Source of the DNA: Pseudomonas sp. G34
Lineage (GTDB): Bacteria > Pseudomonadota > Gammaproteobacteria > Pseudomonadales > Pseudomonadaceae
Length of the DNA stretch: 64,000 nt
Direction of reading: 5' to 3'
Assembly: GCF_031119625.1 (NCBI RefSeq)
Contig: NZ_JAVHZV010000018.1
Coordinates: 1 to 64,000, forward strand
Below, one piece after another: positions 37,412-46,948 of this stretch. A program made the position numbers and the translations under genes. Below the pieces are notes generated by a model. It was given only the letters and a program-made list of their open reading frames with translations. It ran no database searches and was not told the origin of the DNA. Numbering within the stretch: position 1 is the stretch's first letter; each line of letters opens with the position of its first letter.

Positions 37412-39643
37412 TCAGAGACGCCGTGCGTAGCGCTTGAGCATGCTGGGCACATCGAGGATCAGCGCGATGCGACCATCACCGGTGATGGTCGCGCCGGACA
37501 TGCCGGGCGTACCCTGCAGCATCTTGCCCAGTGGCTTGATCACCACCTCTTCCTGGCCGACCAGCTGGTCGACCACGAAGCCGATACGCTGGTTGCCGAC
37601 AGTGAGAATCACCACATGCCCCTCGCCTTGCTCTTCATGGGCAGCTTTGCTGACCAGCCAGCGCTTGAGGTAGAACAGCGGTAGCGCCTTGTCGCGCACG
37701 ATCACCACTTCCTGGCCATCGACCACGTTGGTACGCGACAGGTCGAGGTGGAAGATCTCGTTGACGTTGACCAGCGGGAAGGCGAACGCCTGGTTGCCCA
37801 GCATCACCATCAGCGTCGGCATGATCGCCAGGGTCAGTGGCACCTTGATGACGATCTTCGAGCCCTGGCCTTTCTGCGAGAACACGTTCACCGTACCGTT
37901 GAGCTGGGAAATCTTGGTCTTCACCACGTCCATGCCCACGCCGCGGCCGGACACGTCGGAAATCTCGGTCTTGGTCGAGAAGCCCGGGGCGAAGATCAGG
38001 TTGTAGCATTCCAGGTCGGTCAGGCGATCGGCGGCGTCCTTGTCCAGCAGGCCCTTTTCCACGGCCTTGCTGCGCAATACGTCGGCGTCCATGCCCTTGC
38101 CGTCATCGGTGATCATCAGCAGGATGTGGTCGCCTTCCTGCTCGGCGGACAGCACCACGCGCCCGGTTCGCGACTTGCCGGCGGCCTCGCGCTCATCGGG
38201 GCTTTCCACGCCGTGGTCGACAGCGTTGCGCACCAAGTGCACCAGCGGATCGGCCAGGGCCTCGACCAGGTTCTTGTCCAGGTCGGTTTCTTCACCGACC
38301 AGTTCGAGGTTGATCTCTTTCTTGAGCTGGCGGGCCAGGTCACGAACCAGGCGCGGAAAGCGCCCGAAGACCTTCTTGATCGGCTGCATGCGGGTCTTCA
38401 TGACCGAGGTCTGCAGATCGGCCGTGACCACGTCGAGGTTCGACACCGCCTTGGACATGGCCTCGTCGCCGCTGTTGAGCCCCAGGCGCACCAGGCGGTT
38501 ACGCACCAGCACCAGCTCGCCGACCATGTTCATGATCTCGTCCAGGCGAGCGGTGTCGACGCGAACCGTGGTTTCCGCCTCGCTGGCCGGCGCAGCAGCC
38601 GCTGCCGGTGCAGGGGCCGGCTTGCTGGCCTCTGCCTTGACGGGAGCGGCAGCCGCCTTGCTTGGCTCGGGCTTGGCTGCAGGTGCCACTTTGGCCGGCT
38701 CGGCCTTGGCAGCGGGCGCCGCCGGCTTGGCAGCGGCAGCCGGCTCGGCTGCAGGTGCTACGGCAGGCGCAACGAACTGGCCTTTGCCATGCAGCTGATC
38801 GAGCAGCGCTTCGAATTCGTCATCGGTAATATCGTCGCCCGCTTTTGCCGCAGGCGCGGGTTCCGCCGCTGCCGCCGGGACGGGCGCTACGGCAGGCGCG
38901 ACGAACTGGCCCTTGCCGTGCAGTTGATCGAGCAGCGCTTCGAATTCGTCGTCGGTAATCTCATCGCCCTGGGCTGCTGGCGCCGCCACCGGCTCTTGAG
39001 CCGGCGCTGGCGCTGCAGCAGCGGCCGGCGCAGCGAACTGGCCCTTGCCGTGCAACTGGTCGAGCAGCGACTCGAACTCGTCATCGGTGATCTCGTCAGT
39101 CGAGGCACTGGCCGGCGCCGGAGCTTCATCGCCCAGGGCGTCGAGCAATTGCTCGAATTCGCTGTCAGAGATATCTGCTGAAGGCTCGGCCGCTGTCGCC
39201 AGCGGCTCTGCAGGCGCAGGTTCCGGCTCAGCCACCGCGTCAGGCACAGCGCCACCCGGCTCGGCCAGGCGCGCGAGTGCTGCCAGCAGCGCTGGCGAGG
39301 CAGGCGTCAGTTCCACGCGCTCGCGCACTTCGGTGAACATGCCGTTGACCGCGTCCAGTGCTTCGAGCACCACGTCCATCAGTTCGGCGTCAACACGACG
39401 CTCACCCTTGCGCAGGATGTCGAACACGTTCTCGGCAATATGGCAGCACTCCACCAGCTCATTGAGCTGCAGGAAGCCGGCACCGCCTTTTACCGTGTGA
39501 AACCCTCGGAAAATCGCATTGAGCAGGTTCATATCGTCCGGGCGGCTTTCCAGCTCCACCAACTGCTCGGACAATTGCTCGAGAATTTCGCCGGCCTCTA
39601 CCAGGAAATCCTGGAGGATTTCTTCATCGGCGCCGAAGCTCAT
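37412..39643 (-). CDS. cheA: Chemotaxis histidine kinase CheA
   Basis: CheA phosphorylates CheY and CheB. At 743 residues it has an N-terminal HPt domain (phospho-His 49 in FRGFHTVKGGAGFL), a long Ala/Pro-rich region, a dimerisation helix pair (RLDEIMNMVGELVLVRNRL, about 385-403), the ATPase domain (NAVDHGVES, DDGKGMD, GRGVGMDVVK) and a C-terminal CheW-like domain. The region where other CheA proteins have the P2 domain instead holds three full and one partial copy of a motif ITDDEFEALLDQLHGKGQF (residues 158-290). Confidence 0.96.
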   Translation of the reverse strand: MSFGADEEILQDFLVEAGEILEQLSEQLVELESRPDDMNLLNAIFRGFHTVKGGAGFLQLNELVECCHIAENVFDILRKGERRVDAELMDVVLEALDAVNGMFTEVRERVELTPASPALLAALARLAEPGGAVPDAVAEPEPAPAEPLATAAEPSADISDSEFEQLLDALGDEAPAPASASTDEITDDEFESLLDQLHGKGQFAAPAAAAAPAPAQEPVAAPAAQGDEITDDEFEALLDQLHGKGQFVAPAVAPVPAAAAEPAPAAKAGDDITDDEFEALLDQLHGKGQFVAPAVAPAAEPAAAAKPAAPAAKAEPAKVAPAAKPEPSKAAAAPVKAEASKPAPAPAAAAAPASEAETTVRVDTARLDEIMNMVGELVLVRNRLVRLGLNSGDEAMSKAVSNLDVVTADLQTSVMKTRMQPIKKVFGRFPRLVRDLARQLKKEINLELVGEETDLDKNLVEALADPLVHLVRNAVDHGVESPDEREAAGKSRTGRVVLSAEQEGDHILLMITDDGKGMDADVLRSKAVEKGLLDKDAADRLTDLECYNLIFAPGFSTKTEISDVSGRGVGMDVVKTKISQLNGTVNVFSQKGQGSKIVIKVPLTLAIMPTLMVMLGNQAFAFPLVNVNEIFHLDLSRTNVVDGQEVVIVRDKALPLFYLKRWLVSKAAHEEQGEGHVVILTVGNQRIGFVVDQLVGQEEVVIKPLGKMLQGTPGMSGATITGDGRIALILDVPSMLKRYARRL
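38774..39172 (-). repeat. Tandem coding repeat in cheA (EFE-LLD-LHGKG motif)
   Basis: The motif occurs at residues 158-171 (diverged, without LHGKG), 185-203, 229-247 and 272-290. The last two copies and their following VAPAVAP are the same at protein level, and their spacing is 43-44 residues. Between them are Ala/Pro-rich spacers. Confidence 0.85.
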
Positions 39644-39654
39644 ATGACGTGCTC

Positions 39655-40443
39655 CTAAAAACCCAGACTGGACAGCAAATCGTCGACGTCGTCTTGGTTC
39701 GAGGCGACATCATCACGCTTATCGGCATGAATCTGCGGACCTTCACCGCGGGACGGATTTTTTTCTTTGTTCTGCTCGGCACGCAGCTCTTCGTGGTCGT
39801 GATCGATACCCGCGAAGCGATCGACCTGGCTGGCCATCAGCACCAGCTTGAGGAGATTGCTCTCGACTTCGGTCACCAACTGCGTGACGCGCTTGATTAC
39901 CTGACCGGTCAGGTCCTGGTAATCCTGCGCCAGCAGAATGTCGTTGAGATGCCCCGACAGCTTGCCGGTGTCGCGCTGGCTGCGCGCCAGGAACAGCTCG
40001 ATGCGCTTGGCGAGCTCACGGAAGGCTTCGGCGCTCATTTCGCGACGCATGAAGCGGCCCCAGTCCTCGGCGAGCAAATCGGCTTCGCTGCTCAGGTCAT
40101 TGACCAGCGGCGCGCTCTGCTCGACCAGGTCCATGGTGCGGTTGGCCGCACGCTCGGTCATGGTCACCACGTAGTTCAGGCGCTCGGTCGCATCGGCGAT
40201 CTGCGAGACTTCCTTGGCATGTGGAACCCGAGGGTCGAGCTGAAAATTGACGATGGCATTGTGCAGCTCACGGGTGAGCTTGCCGACTTCGAGGTAAAGC
40301 CCCCGGTCGCGCGCCTTGTTCAATTCGTTGATCAGCTGTACGGCTTCGCCAAAGTTGCCTTGTTCGAGACTGTCGACCAGTTGGCGGGCATTGCTTTTCA
40401 GGGTCGACTCGAGGTCAACCTCGTTAGAATCTTGGTGTTCCAT
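39655..40443 (-). CDS. cheZ: CheY-P phosphatase CheZ
   Basis: The 262-residue, mostly helical protein dephosphorylates CheY-P. The conserved catalytic segment LLAQDYQDLTGQVIKRV (with the active Gln in DLTGQ) is at about residues 171-187, and the C-terminal CheY-binding helix is DDVDDLLSSLGF. It lies between cheY and cheA with short spacers (19 and 11 bases). Confidence 0.95.
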   Translation of the reverse strand: MEHQDSNEVDLESTLKSNARQLVDSLEQGNFGEAVQLINELNKARDRGLYLEVGKLTRELHNAIVNFQLDPRVPHAKEVSQIADATERLNYVVTMTERAANRTMDLVEQSAPLVNDLSSEADLLAEDWGRFMRREMSAEAFRELAKRIELFLARSQRDTGKLSGHLNDILLAQDYQDLTGQVIKRVTQLVTEVESNLLKLVLMASQVDRFAGIDHDHEELRAEQNKEKNPSRGEGPQIHADKRDDVASNQDDVDDLLSSLGF

Positions 40444-40462
40444 AACAACCTCGCGGCAGACA

Positions 40463-40837
40463 TCAGCCGTTGACTCGCTCGAAGATTTTTTCGATCTTTT
40501 CCTTGAGCACCTGAGCAGTGAACGGCTTGACTACATAGCCATTCACACCGGCTTGCGCGGCCTCGATGATCTGATCGCGTTTGGCTTCCGCCGTGACCAT
40601 CAGCACCGGCAGGTGCTTGAGTCGATCGTCGGCGCGCACGGCGCGCAACAGGTCGATGCCCGTCATGCCCGGCATGTTCCAGTCGGTCACCAGAAAATCG
40701 AAGCTGCCGCTCTGCAGCATCGGCAACGCCGTGACGCCGTCGTCAGCCTCTGCCGTGTTGGTGAACCCCAGATCACGCAAGAGGTTCTTGATGATCCGTC
40801 GCATCGTCGAGAAATCATCGACGATGAGGATTTTCAT
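40463..40837 (-). CDS. cheY: Chemotaxis response regulator CheY
   Basis: The 124-residue single receiver domain binds FliM at the flagellar switch when phosphorylated. Acidic residues Asp7 and Asp8, phosphoacceptor Asp52 ([11 protein letters not shown]), Thr in VTAEAKRD and Lys in VVKPF are all present. I chose ATG 40837, giving [15 protein letters not shown]; the longer frame adds unconserved sequence. Confidence 0.97.
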   Translation of the reverse strand: MKILIVDDFSTMRRIIKNLLRDLGFTNTAEADDGVTALPMLQSGSFDFLVTDWNMPGMTGIDLLRAVRADDRLKHLPVLMVTAEAKRDQIIEAAQAGVNGYVVKPFTAQVLKEKIEKIFERVNG

Positions 40838-41038
40838 GTTCTTGTCCAAGTCGACCTCCGTACAGTCCCAAAACGCCTGCAACACCGTGCAGCGCTTATT
40901 AATCGTGAAACCGGCCTGGCTGAACGCCGCAAACCATTGCGCTCGGCTTTGCTGCGTTCACTGTGTGTCCAGCGCCCTGCTAATTCTGCGACCCATTCAC
41001 GGCCCGGCTCGACCACCTCCGGCCCGTGAACAGATTTC

Positions 41039-41782
41039 CTATGCGCGCCACTCCCCCAACCGCGCCCGTAAGCGCGCGGCACATTGGCTGTGCAGTTGGC
41101 TGACCCGCGACTCACTGACCCCCAGTACCTCGCCGATTTCCTTGAGATTCAATTCCTCGTCGTAATACAGCGACAACACCAGCCGCTCACGCTCCGGCAG
41201 ATTACTGATGGCATCGGCCAGCGCGGCCTGGAAACGATCATCTTCCAGTTCATGCGACGGTCCGTGATGCAGGGAACTCGTGTCTTCCTGCAGTCCGCCA
41301 TTTTCGCCTTCCTGCAAGAGGTCGTCGAAACTGAACAGGCGGCTGCCCAAAGTGTCGCCAAGAATGCCGTAGTAATCTTCGAGACTCAATTGGAGTTCGG
41401 CAGCAACCTCGTGATCTTTAGCGTCACGACCGGTTCTGGCCTCAATTTTTCGTATCGCATCGCTGACCATGCGGCTGTTGCGGTGCACCGAACGTGGCGC
41501 CCAGTCCCCCTTGCGCACCTCGTCGAGCATGGCACCGCGAATACGAATGCCGGCAAAGGTCTCGAAACTGGCGCCCTTGCCGGCGTCGTATTTACGTGAA
41601 GCCTCGAGCAAACCGATCATCCCGGCCTGGATCAGGTCATCGACCTGCACGTTGGCCGGCAGGCGGGCCAACAGGTGGTAGGCGATACGTTTTACCAGCG
41701 GCGCGTGGCGCTCGATCAACTGATGCTGTGAATCTCGTGCTGTTGCCTTGCTGTACATTCGGAGTCCAGAGGCTGTCGTCAT
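41039..41782 (-). CDS. fliA: Flagellar sigma factor FliA (sigma-28)
   Basis: FliA directs late flagellar and chemotaxis promoters. At 247 residues it has sigma region 2 (RHAPLVKRIAYHLLARLP, DLIQAGMIGLLEA, TFAGIRIRGAMLDEVRKGDW) and region 4 (LPERERLVLSLYYDEELNLK, GVSESRVSQLHSQ). I chose ATG 41782, which overlaps the fleN stop by 4 bases and matches the P. aeruginosa start. About 200 bases separate it from cheY. Confidence 0.95.
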   Translation of the reverse strand: MTTASGLRMYSKATARDSQHQLIERHAPLVKRIAYHLLARLPANVQVDDLIQAGMIGLLEASRKYDAGKGASFETFAGIRIRGAMLDEVRKGDWAPRSVHRNSRMVSDAIRKIEARTGRDAKDHEVAAELQLSLEDYYGILGDTLGSRLFSFDDLLQEGENGGLQEDTSSLHHGPSHELEDDRFQAALADAISNLPERERLVLSLYYDEELNLKEIGEVLGVSESRVSQLHSQCAARLRARLGEWRA

Positions 41783-42609
41783 ACAGCCGTGTCTGCAGTC
41801 GGTTGTTGCACCAGGCGCTCCACGAAAAACTCCAGATGACCACGCGGGTTGGCCGGCAGCGGCCATGCATCGACCTTCTGGGCAATCGCCTTGAACGCCA
41901 GCGCGCACTTCGAACGAGGGAACGCCTCATACACCGCACGCTGTTTCTGTACGGCCTTGCGAACCGATTCGTCGTAGGGCACCGCGCCGACATATTGCAG
42001 CGCAACATCCAGAAAACGATCGGTCACCTTGGTCAGCTTAGCAAACAGATTGCGACCTTCCTGGGGGCTGTGCGCCATATTGGCGAGTACCCGGAAACGA
42101 TTCATGCCGTGGTCGCGGTTGAGCAGCTTGATCAGCGCGTAGGCATCGGTGATGGAGGTCGGTTCGTCGCACACCACCACCAGCACTTCCTGGGCGGCGC
42201 GCACGAAGCTGACCACCGAGTCGCCGATGCCGGCAGCAGTATCGACGATCAGTACATCGAGGTTCTCGCTGATGTCGCTGAAGGCCTGGATCAGGCCGGC
42301 ATGCTGCATGGGTGTGAGCTGCACCATGCTCTGGGTGCCCGAGGCGGCGGGCACGATACGAATGCCGCCGGGCCCCTGCAATACCACGTCGCGCAGGTCG
42401 CACTCGCCGTCGATGACGTCGGCCAGGGTGCGTTTGGCGGTCAACCCGAGCAGCACGTCGACGTTGGCCAGGCCCAGGTCGGCATCCATGAGCATGACGC
42501 GCCGACCGAGATCGGCGAGTGCCAGTGACAAATTCACCGACACATTGGTCTTGCCAACGCCGCCCTTGCCGCCAGTCACCGCGATCACCTGTACGGGATG
42601 CATACCCAT
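41779..42609 (-). CDS. fleN: Flagellar number regulator FleN (FlhG)
   Basis: The 276-residue MinD-type ATPase limits flagellar number by restraining FleQ. It has the deviant Walker A TGGKGGVGKTN (about residues 12-22), DADLGLANVDVLLGL (about 39-53) and DTAAGIGDSVVSFVRAA. It is near-identical to P. aeruginosa FleN over long stretches. An MxMHPVQ start fits the annotated ATG. It is encoded between flhF and fliA. Confidence 0.95.
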   Translation of the reverse strand: MGMHPVQVIAVTGGKGGVGKTNVSVNLSLALADLGRRVMLMDADLGLANVDVLLGLTAKRTLADVIDGECDLRDVVLQGPGGIRIVPAASGTQSMVQLTPMQHAGLIQAFSDISENLDVLIVDTAAGIGDSVVSFVRAAQEVLVVVCDEPTSITDAYALIKLLNRDHGMNRFRVLANMAHSPQEGRNLFAKLTKVTDRFLDVALQYVGAVPYDESVRKAVQKQRAVYEAFPRSKCALAFKAIAQKVDAWPLPANPRGHLEFFVERLVQQPTADTAV

Positions 42610-42705
42610 GTTATCTACACACCTTATCTAACTTCACTGTGGGCCCTGGGGCCATTGTGCGCTGTCGCGGCGAGCACGACCAGCGCTTCGCCACGCTCAA
42701 CCCGT

Positions 42706-44013
42706 TCAACCGGCCTGCCTGGCCGGGTTCTGATACAGCCCGGCGAACATGTCGGCCATCGTATCCTCGCTCGGTTCATCCGGTGCCTGCAGGCCAACGG
42801 CGCGACTGACCAGCTGGTGGCTGCGCGGCACGTGCACGTCATCCGGGATGCGCGGGCCATCTGCCAGGTAGGCTACCGGCAGACGGTGGCCAATAGCCAG
42901 CCCGAGTACCTCGCCCATGCTGGCGGCTTCGTCCAGTTTACTCAGAATGCAGCCGGCCAGCCCACAACGCTTGTAGCTGTGATACGCCGCCTTGAGCACC
43001 TGAGCCTGGCTGGTAGCGGCCAGCACCAGGTAATTGCGTGCATTGACGCCGCGACTGGCCAGCGCCTCGAGCTGCATGCGCAGCGCCGGATCGTTGGCAG
43101 GCAGGCCGGCCGTGTCGATCAGCACCACGCGCTTGCGGGCCAAAGGCGCCAAGGCCTGGGTCAGCGACTGACCAGGGTCGACCTGGGTCACCGAGACGCC
43201 AAGAATCCGCCCCAGGGTCTTGAGCTGTTCCTGGGCACCGATGCGGTAGCTGTCCATGCTCACCAGGGCGATGCTGGCAGCGCCGTACTTGAGTACGTAG
43301 CGAGCGGCCAGCTTGGCCAGGGTGGTGGTCTTGCCCATGCCTGCCGGGCCAACCAGGGCGATCACACCGCCCTCTTCCATCGGCTCCTGCTTGGGCGTCT
43401 GGATCGCATGAGCGAGGTGCGCCAGCACCATGCGCCAGGCCTGCCGCTGATCGGCGATCGACGCCACGCGATCAAGCAGCGTACGTGCCAGTTCGGCGGG
43501 CAGCCCCATGCGCTGCAGACGGCGCCACAAGGTGGCCTGCTGCGGGCGGCGGGCCTGCATCTGCCCCCAGGCCATGGAGCCCATCTGCATTTCGATCAGC
43601 TCCCGCAGGCCATGCAGTTCAGAGCGCATGGAATCCAGCGCCGACTGCTCGACCGACGCCGCCGCCGGCTTCTGCTGCTGGCGCTGCAGCACGGCATCCA
43701 GGCTGTCGGCCGCCGGCGTGGCAGGCGCCGCGCCAAACAGCTGACGGTCCTTGCCGGCATCGGCCTGGCTGCGGGTGGTCAACTCGGCATGGGCCGAAGC
43801 AATCTTCGACTGGGTCTTGCGCAGCTCGGCTTCCAGTGCCGGGTTGGCCTGCCGCGCCGGAACCGGCGGGGCCTGGTAATCGAGCGCAGCCGTCAATTCC
43901 ACACCACCGGCCACGCGGCGGTTGGCGATGATGGTCGCATCGGCGCCCAGTTCATCACGAACCAGCTTCATGGCTTGGCGCATATCGGCAGCGAAAAAGC
44001 GTTTGACCTGCAT
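42706..44013 (-). CDS. flhF: SRP-type GTPase FlhF, polar flagellar placement
   Basis: The 435-residue GTPase fixes the flagellum at the pole. It begins MQVKRFFAADMRQAMKLV, has a Gln/Ala-rich middle, an N domain, and a G domain with P-loop GPAGMGKTTT (residues 222-231), DSYRIGAQEQL and VLIDTAGL. It lies 15 bases after flhA and 96 bases before fleN. Confidence 0.96.
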   Translation of the reverse strand: MQVKRFFAADMRQAMKLVRDELGADATIIANRRVAGGVELTAALDYQAPPVPARQANPALEAELRKTQSKIASAHAELTTRSQADAGKDRQLFGAAPATPAADSLDAVLQRQQQKPAAASVEQSALDSMRSELHGLRELIEMQMGSMAWGQMQARRPQQATLWRRLQRMGLPAELARTLLDRVASIADQRQAWRMVLAHLAHAIQTPKQEPMEEGGVIALVGPAGMGKTTTLAKLAARYVLKYGAASIALVSMDSYRIGAQEQLKTLGRILGVSVTQVDPGQSLTQALAPLARKRVVLIDTAGLPANDPALRMQLEALASRGVNARNYLVLAATSQAQVLKAAYHSYKRCGLAGCILSKLDEAASMGEVLGLAIGHRLPVAYLADGPRIPDDVHVPRSHQLVSRAVGLQAPDEPSEDTMADMFAGLYQNPARQAG

Positions 44014-44028
44014 GGCCCGTACCCTCGA

Positions 44029-46158
44029 TTAGTTCTGCCCCACCGTCGCAACGATGGTGACCTGCTTGTTGTCCGGAATTTCCTGGTACGCCAGGACATG
44101 CATGCTCGGGACGGCCAACCGGGCGAAACGCGAGAGCATCCCCCGAACCGGCCCGGCTGCCAGCAGAATCACCGGCTTGCCAAGCATCTCCTGACGCTGC
44201 GCTGCTTCCACCAGGGAACGCTGCAGCTTCTCGGCCATGCCAGGTTCCAGGAGGATGCCATCCTCTGAGCCCTGACCGGCCTTCTGAAGACTGTTTAGCA
44301 ATATCTGTTCCAACCTTGGCTCGAGGGTGATCACAGGCAGCTCCGGCTCTAGTCCCACGATGTTTTGCACGATGGCGCGGGACAACGCGACACGAACTGC
44401 CGCGACCATGGCGGCGGGATCTTGACTCCTCGGCGCAACGTTGGCGATGGCCTCGGCGATGGTGCGGATATCGCGTACCGGCACCTGCTCCTGCAGCAAT
44501 GCCTGCAACACCTTGAGCAGGGTCGACAGGGAAATCAGCCCCGGCACCAGCTCCTCGGCCAGCTTTGGCGAGCTTTTCGCCAGCAATTGCATCAGTTGCT
44601 GGACTTCTTCGTGGCCCAGCAGCTCATGGGCGTGCTTGTGCAGAATCTGGTTGAGGTGGGTGGCCACCACGGTGCTGGCGTCGACCACGGTGTAACCGAG
44701 CGATTGCGCCTGGTCGCGCTGGCTCGGGTCGATCCACACCGCCTCCAGGCCAAACGCCGGATCTCTGGCGGCCACCCCATTGAGGGTGCCGAACACCTGG
44801 CCGGGGTTGATCGCCAGTTCGCGATCCGGGTACACCTCGGCTTCGGCGACACTGACGCCCATCAGGGTCAGGCGGTAGGCGTTGGGCTGCAGATCGAGGT
44901 TGTCGCGGATATGCACCGAGGGCATCAGGAAGCCCATCTCCTGGGACAGCTTCTTGCGCACGCCCTTGATGCGCGCCAGCAGCTGCCCACCCTGGTTGCG
45001 ATCGACCAGGGGAATCAGCCGATAACCCACTTCCAGGCCGACCATGTCCACCGGCACCACGTCATCCCAGCCCAGCTCCTTGACCTCCTGGGCGCGCTGG
45101 GCCGGCAGCAGTTCCTGCTGGCGCTGCACTTCGATGACTTCGGCTTCCTTGGTCTTGCGCTGCTTGTTGGCGATCCAGTAGGCCGCGCCAGCCGCCACCA
45201 GGCCGAGGCTGATGAACGACATGTGCGGCATGCCCGGCACCAGGCCCATGGCGATCATGATCGCCGCCGATACGGCCAGCGCGCGCGGCGAGGCGAACAT
45301 CTGCCGGTTGACCTGGGCGCCCATGTCCTCGGAGCTGGACACGCGGGTCACCATGATCGCCGCGGCGGTCGACAGCAGCAGCGACGGGATCTGCGCCACC
45401 AGGCCGTCACCGATGGTCAGCAGGGTGTAGATACGCCCGGCGTCGCCGAAACTCAGGCCGTGCTGCAGCATGCCGATGGCAATACCGCCGATCAGGTTGA
45501 TGAACAGGATCAGCAGGCCGGCGACGGCGTCGCCGCGCACGAACTTGCTGGCACCGTCCATGGAGCCGTAGAAATCGGCCTCCTGGGCCACTTCGCTGCG
45601 ACGTTTCTTGGCTTCGACCTGGTCGATGAGGCCGGCGTTGAGGTCGGCATCGATGGCCATCTGCTTGCCGGGCATGGCGTCCAGGGTGAAACGCGCGCTC
45701 ACCTCGGAAATACGCCCGGCACCCTTGGTAACCACCACGAAGTTGATGATCATGAGGATCGCGAACACCACGATACCGACCACGTAGTTGCCGCCGATCA
45801 CCACCTCGCCGAAGGCCTGGATCACCTTGCCCGCAGCGTCGTGGCCGTCCTGCCCGTTGAGCAGCACCACCCGGGTGGAGGCGACGTTGAGCGCCAGGCG
45901 CAACAGCGTCGCAGCCAGCAGGATGGTCGGGAACACGGCGAAATCCAGCGGCCGCAGCGCATAGATCGCCACCAGCAAGACGACGATGGACAGGGCGATG
46001 CTGAAGGTGAACAGCACGTCGAGCAGAAACGGCGGAATCGGCAGCATGACCATGGCGAGCATGACCAGCAGCAACAGCGGAATACCGAGATTGCCGTTAC
46101 GCAGCCCGGAAAGGTTGCTGCGAACATCGCCAATCATTTGAGCGCGATCTAGTGCCAC
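44029..46158 (-). CDS. flhA: Flagellar export gate protein FlhA
   Basis: The 709-residue export-apparatus protein has eight N-terminal helices (to about residue 330), with the FHIPEP-family motif seen as LATILLRLALNVASTRVVLL-like segments, and a large cytosolic C-terminal domain (about 360-700) that docks export chaperones. The linker and the conserved GDGLVAQIPSLLLSTAAAIMVTR (spanning about 255-277) are typical. It has its own sigma-54 promoter 58 bases upstream. Confidence 0.96.
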   Translation of the reverse strand: MALDRAQMIGDVRSNLSGLRNGNLGIPLLLLVMLAMVMLPIPPFLLDVLFTFSIALSIVVLLVAIYALRPLDFAVFPTILLAATLLRLALNVASTRVVLLNGQDGHDAAGKVIQAFGEVVIGGNYVVGIVVFAILMIINFVVVTKGAGRISEVSARFTLDAMPGKQMAIDADLNAGLIDQVEAKKRRSEVAQEADFYGSMDGASKFVRGDAVAGLLILFINLIGGIAIGMLQHGLSFGDAGRIYTLLTIGDGLVAQIPSLLLSTAAAIMVTRVSSSEDMGAQVNRQMFASPRALAVSAAIMIAMGLVPGMPHMSFISLGLVAAGAAYWIANKQRKTKEAEVIEVQRQQELLPAQRAQEVKELGWDDVVPVDMVGLEVGYRLIPLVDRNQGGQLLARIKGVRKKLSQEMGFLMPSVHIRDNLDLQPNAYRLTLMGVSVAEAEVYPDRELAINPGQVFGTLNGVAARDPAFGLEAVWIDPSQRDQAQSLGYTVVDASTVVATHLNQILHKHAHELLGHEEVQQLMQLLAKSSPKLAEELVPGLISLSTLLKVLQALLQEQVPVRDIRTIAEAIANVAPRSQDPAAMVAAVRVALSRAIVQNIVGLEPELPVITLEPRLEQILLNSLQKAGQGSEDGILLEPGMAEKLQRSLVEAAQRQEMLGKPVILLAAGPVRGMLSRFARLAVPSMHVLAYQEIPDNKQVTIVATVGQN

Positions 46159-46215
46159 GTGGGTACCCCGGCTGATTCAATCTTTTGACGTTGAGGACGT
46201 CGCTGCAACCGGTAT

Positions 46216-46232
46216 TGCAAGAACCTCTCCAA
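46216..46232 (-). promoter_or_regulatory. Sigma-54 promoter of flhA
   Basis: The minus strand reads TTGGAGAGGTTCTTGCA. TGG and GC are 10 bases apart, as the -24/-12 consensus requires, and the TTGC block is exact. It lies 58 bases upstream of the flhA start. Confidence 0.7.
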
Positions 46233-46386
46233 CTCTTTGAAAGCCGCGAAACAGGCGGCTCCTGCCGGCAATCGCGTGCCCTGCTCCGGCAGCCACGGGA
46301 CGAAAACACGAACCCCGCCGGCAAAGGCCAGTCACACCTCTTGAGCAATGGCTTTACCCAAAGACGTTCCGACCAAGGAGAGCACC

Positions 46387-46908
46387 ATGAAACGTTGGAT
46401 GATGGCCGCACTGGCCAGTTGCTGCGCGGCCAGCCTGCATGCCGCCGACAAGACCGTCGAACTGAATGCCGTGGACGCCAATGGCGTCGGCAGCTCGGTC
46501 GGCAAGGTGGTGATCAGCCAGAGCCCTTACGGCGTGGTGTTCACCCCCGAGCTGCATGGCCTGGAACCCGGGGTGCACGGCTTCCACGTTCACAGCAAAC
46601 CCAGCTGCGATCCGGCGCCCAAGGATGGCCAGCCATCCGCCGCCGAAGCCGCCGGCGGCCACTGGGATCCGAAAAACACCGGCAAGCACGGCCTCCCCTG
46701 GGGTGAGGGCCACCTGGGCGACCTCCCCGCCCTGCTGGTCACCGCTGACGGCAAGGCCAACCAACCGGTACTGGCGCCGCGGATCAAGAGCGTGGACGAG
46801 CTCAAGGACCTGTCGCTGATGGTTCACGCCGGCGGCGACAACCATGCCGATCATCCCAAGCCCCTGGGCGGCGGTGGCGCCCGCGTTGCCTGTGGCGTGA
46901 TCAACTAA
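46387..46908 (+). CDS. sodC: Periplasmic Cu,Zn superoxide dismutase
   Basis: The 173-residue enzyme has a signal peptide cut after residue 19 or 20 (ASLHA). Metal ligands are visible: His67 and His69 ([11 protein letters not shown]), His92, His101, His109, Asp112 and His147, and the disulfide pair Cys74-Cys169. It removes periplasmic superoxide. ATG 46387 has AAGGAGAG at ribosome-site distance; a longer frame would bury the signal peptide. It is the only plus-strand gene inside the flagellar cluster, between divergent flhA and convergent flhB. Confidence 0.95.
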   Translation: MKRWMMAALASCCAASLHAADKTVELNAVDANGVGSSVGKVVISQSPYGVVFTPELHGLEPGVHGFHVHSKPSCDPAPKDGQPSAAEAAGGHWDPKNTGKHGLPWGEGHLGDLPALLVTADGKANQPVLAPRIKSVDELKDLSLMVHAGGDNHADHPKPLGGGGARVACGVIN

Positions 46909-46916
46909 GCCAACCG

Positions 46917-46945
46917 GCTGCAGCCTGCACCGGGCAGGCTGCAGC
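46917..46945. terminator. Hairpin between convergent sodC and flhB
   Basis: GCTGCAGCCTGC (46917-46928) pairs perfectly with GCAGGCTGCAGC (46934-46945) around a 5-base loop. It lies 8 bases after the sodC stop and 3 bases beyond the flhB stop. No strong T run follows on either strand. Confidence 0.65.
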
Positions 46946-46948
46946 GGC

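Noticed and set aside
41783..41908. N-terminal extension of fliA to 41908
   Set aside because: It would overlap fleN by about 130 bases; the ATG at 41782 gives the conserved N-terminus.
44365..46152. Long plus-strand open frame of 595 codons opposite flhA
   Set aside because: Low-complexity His/Gln-rich product opposite FlhA, which is certain from motifs.
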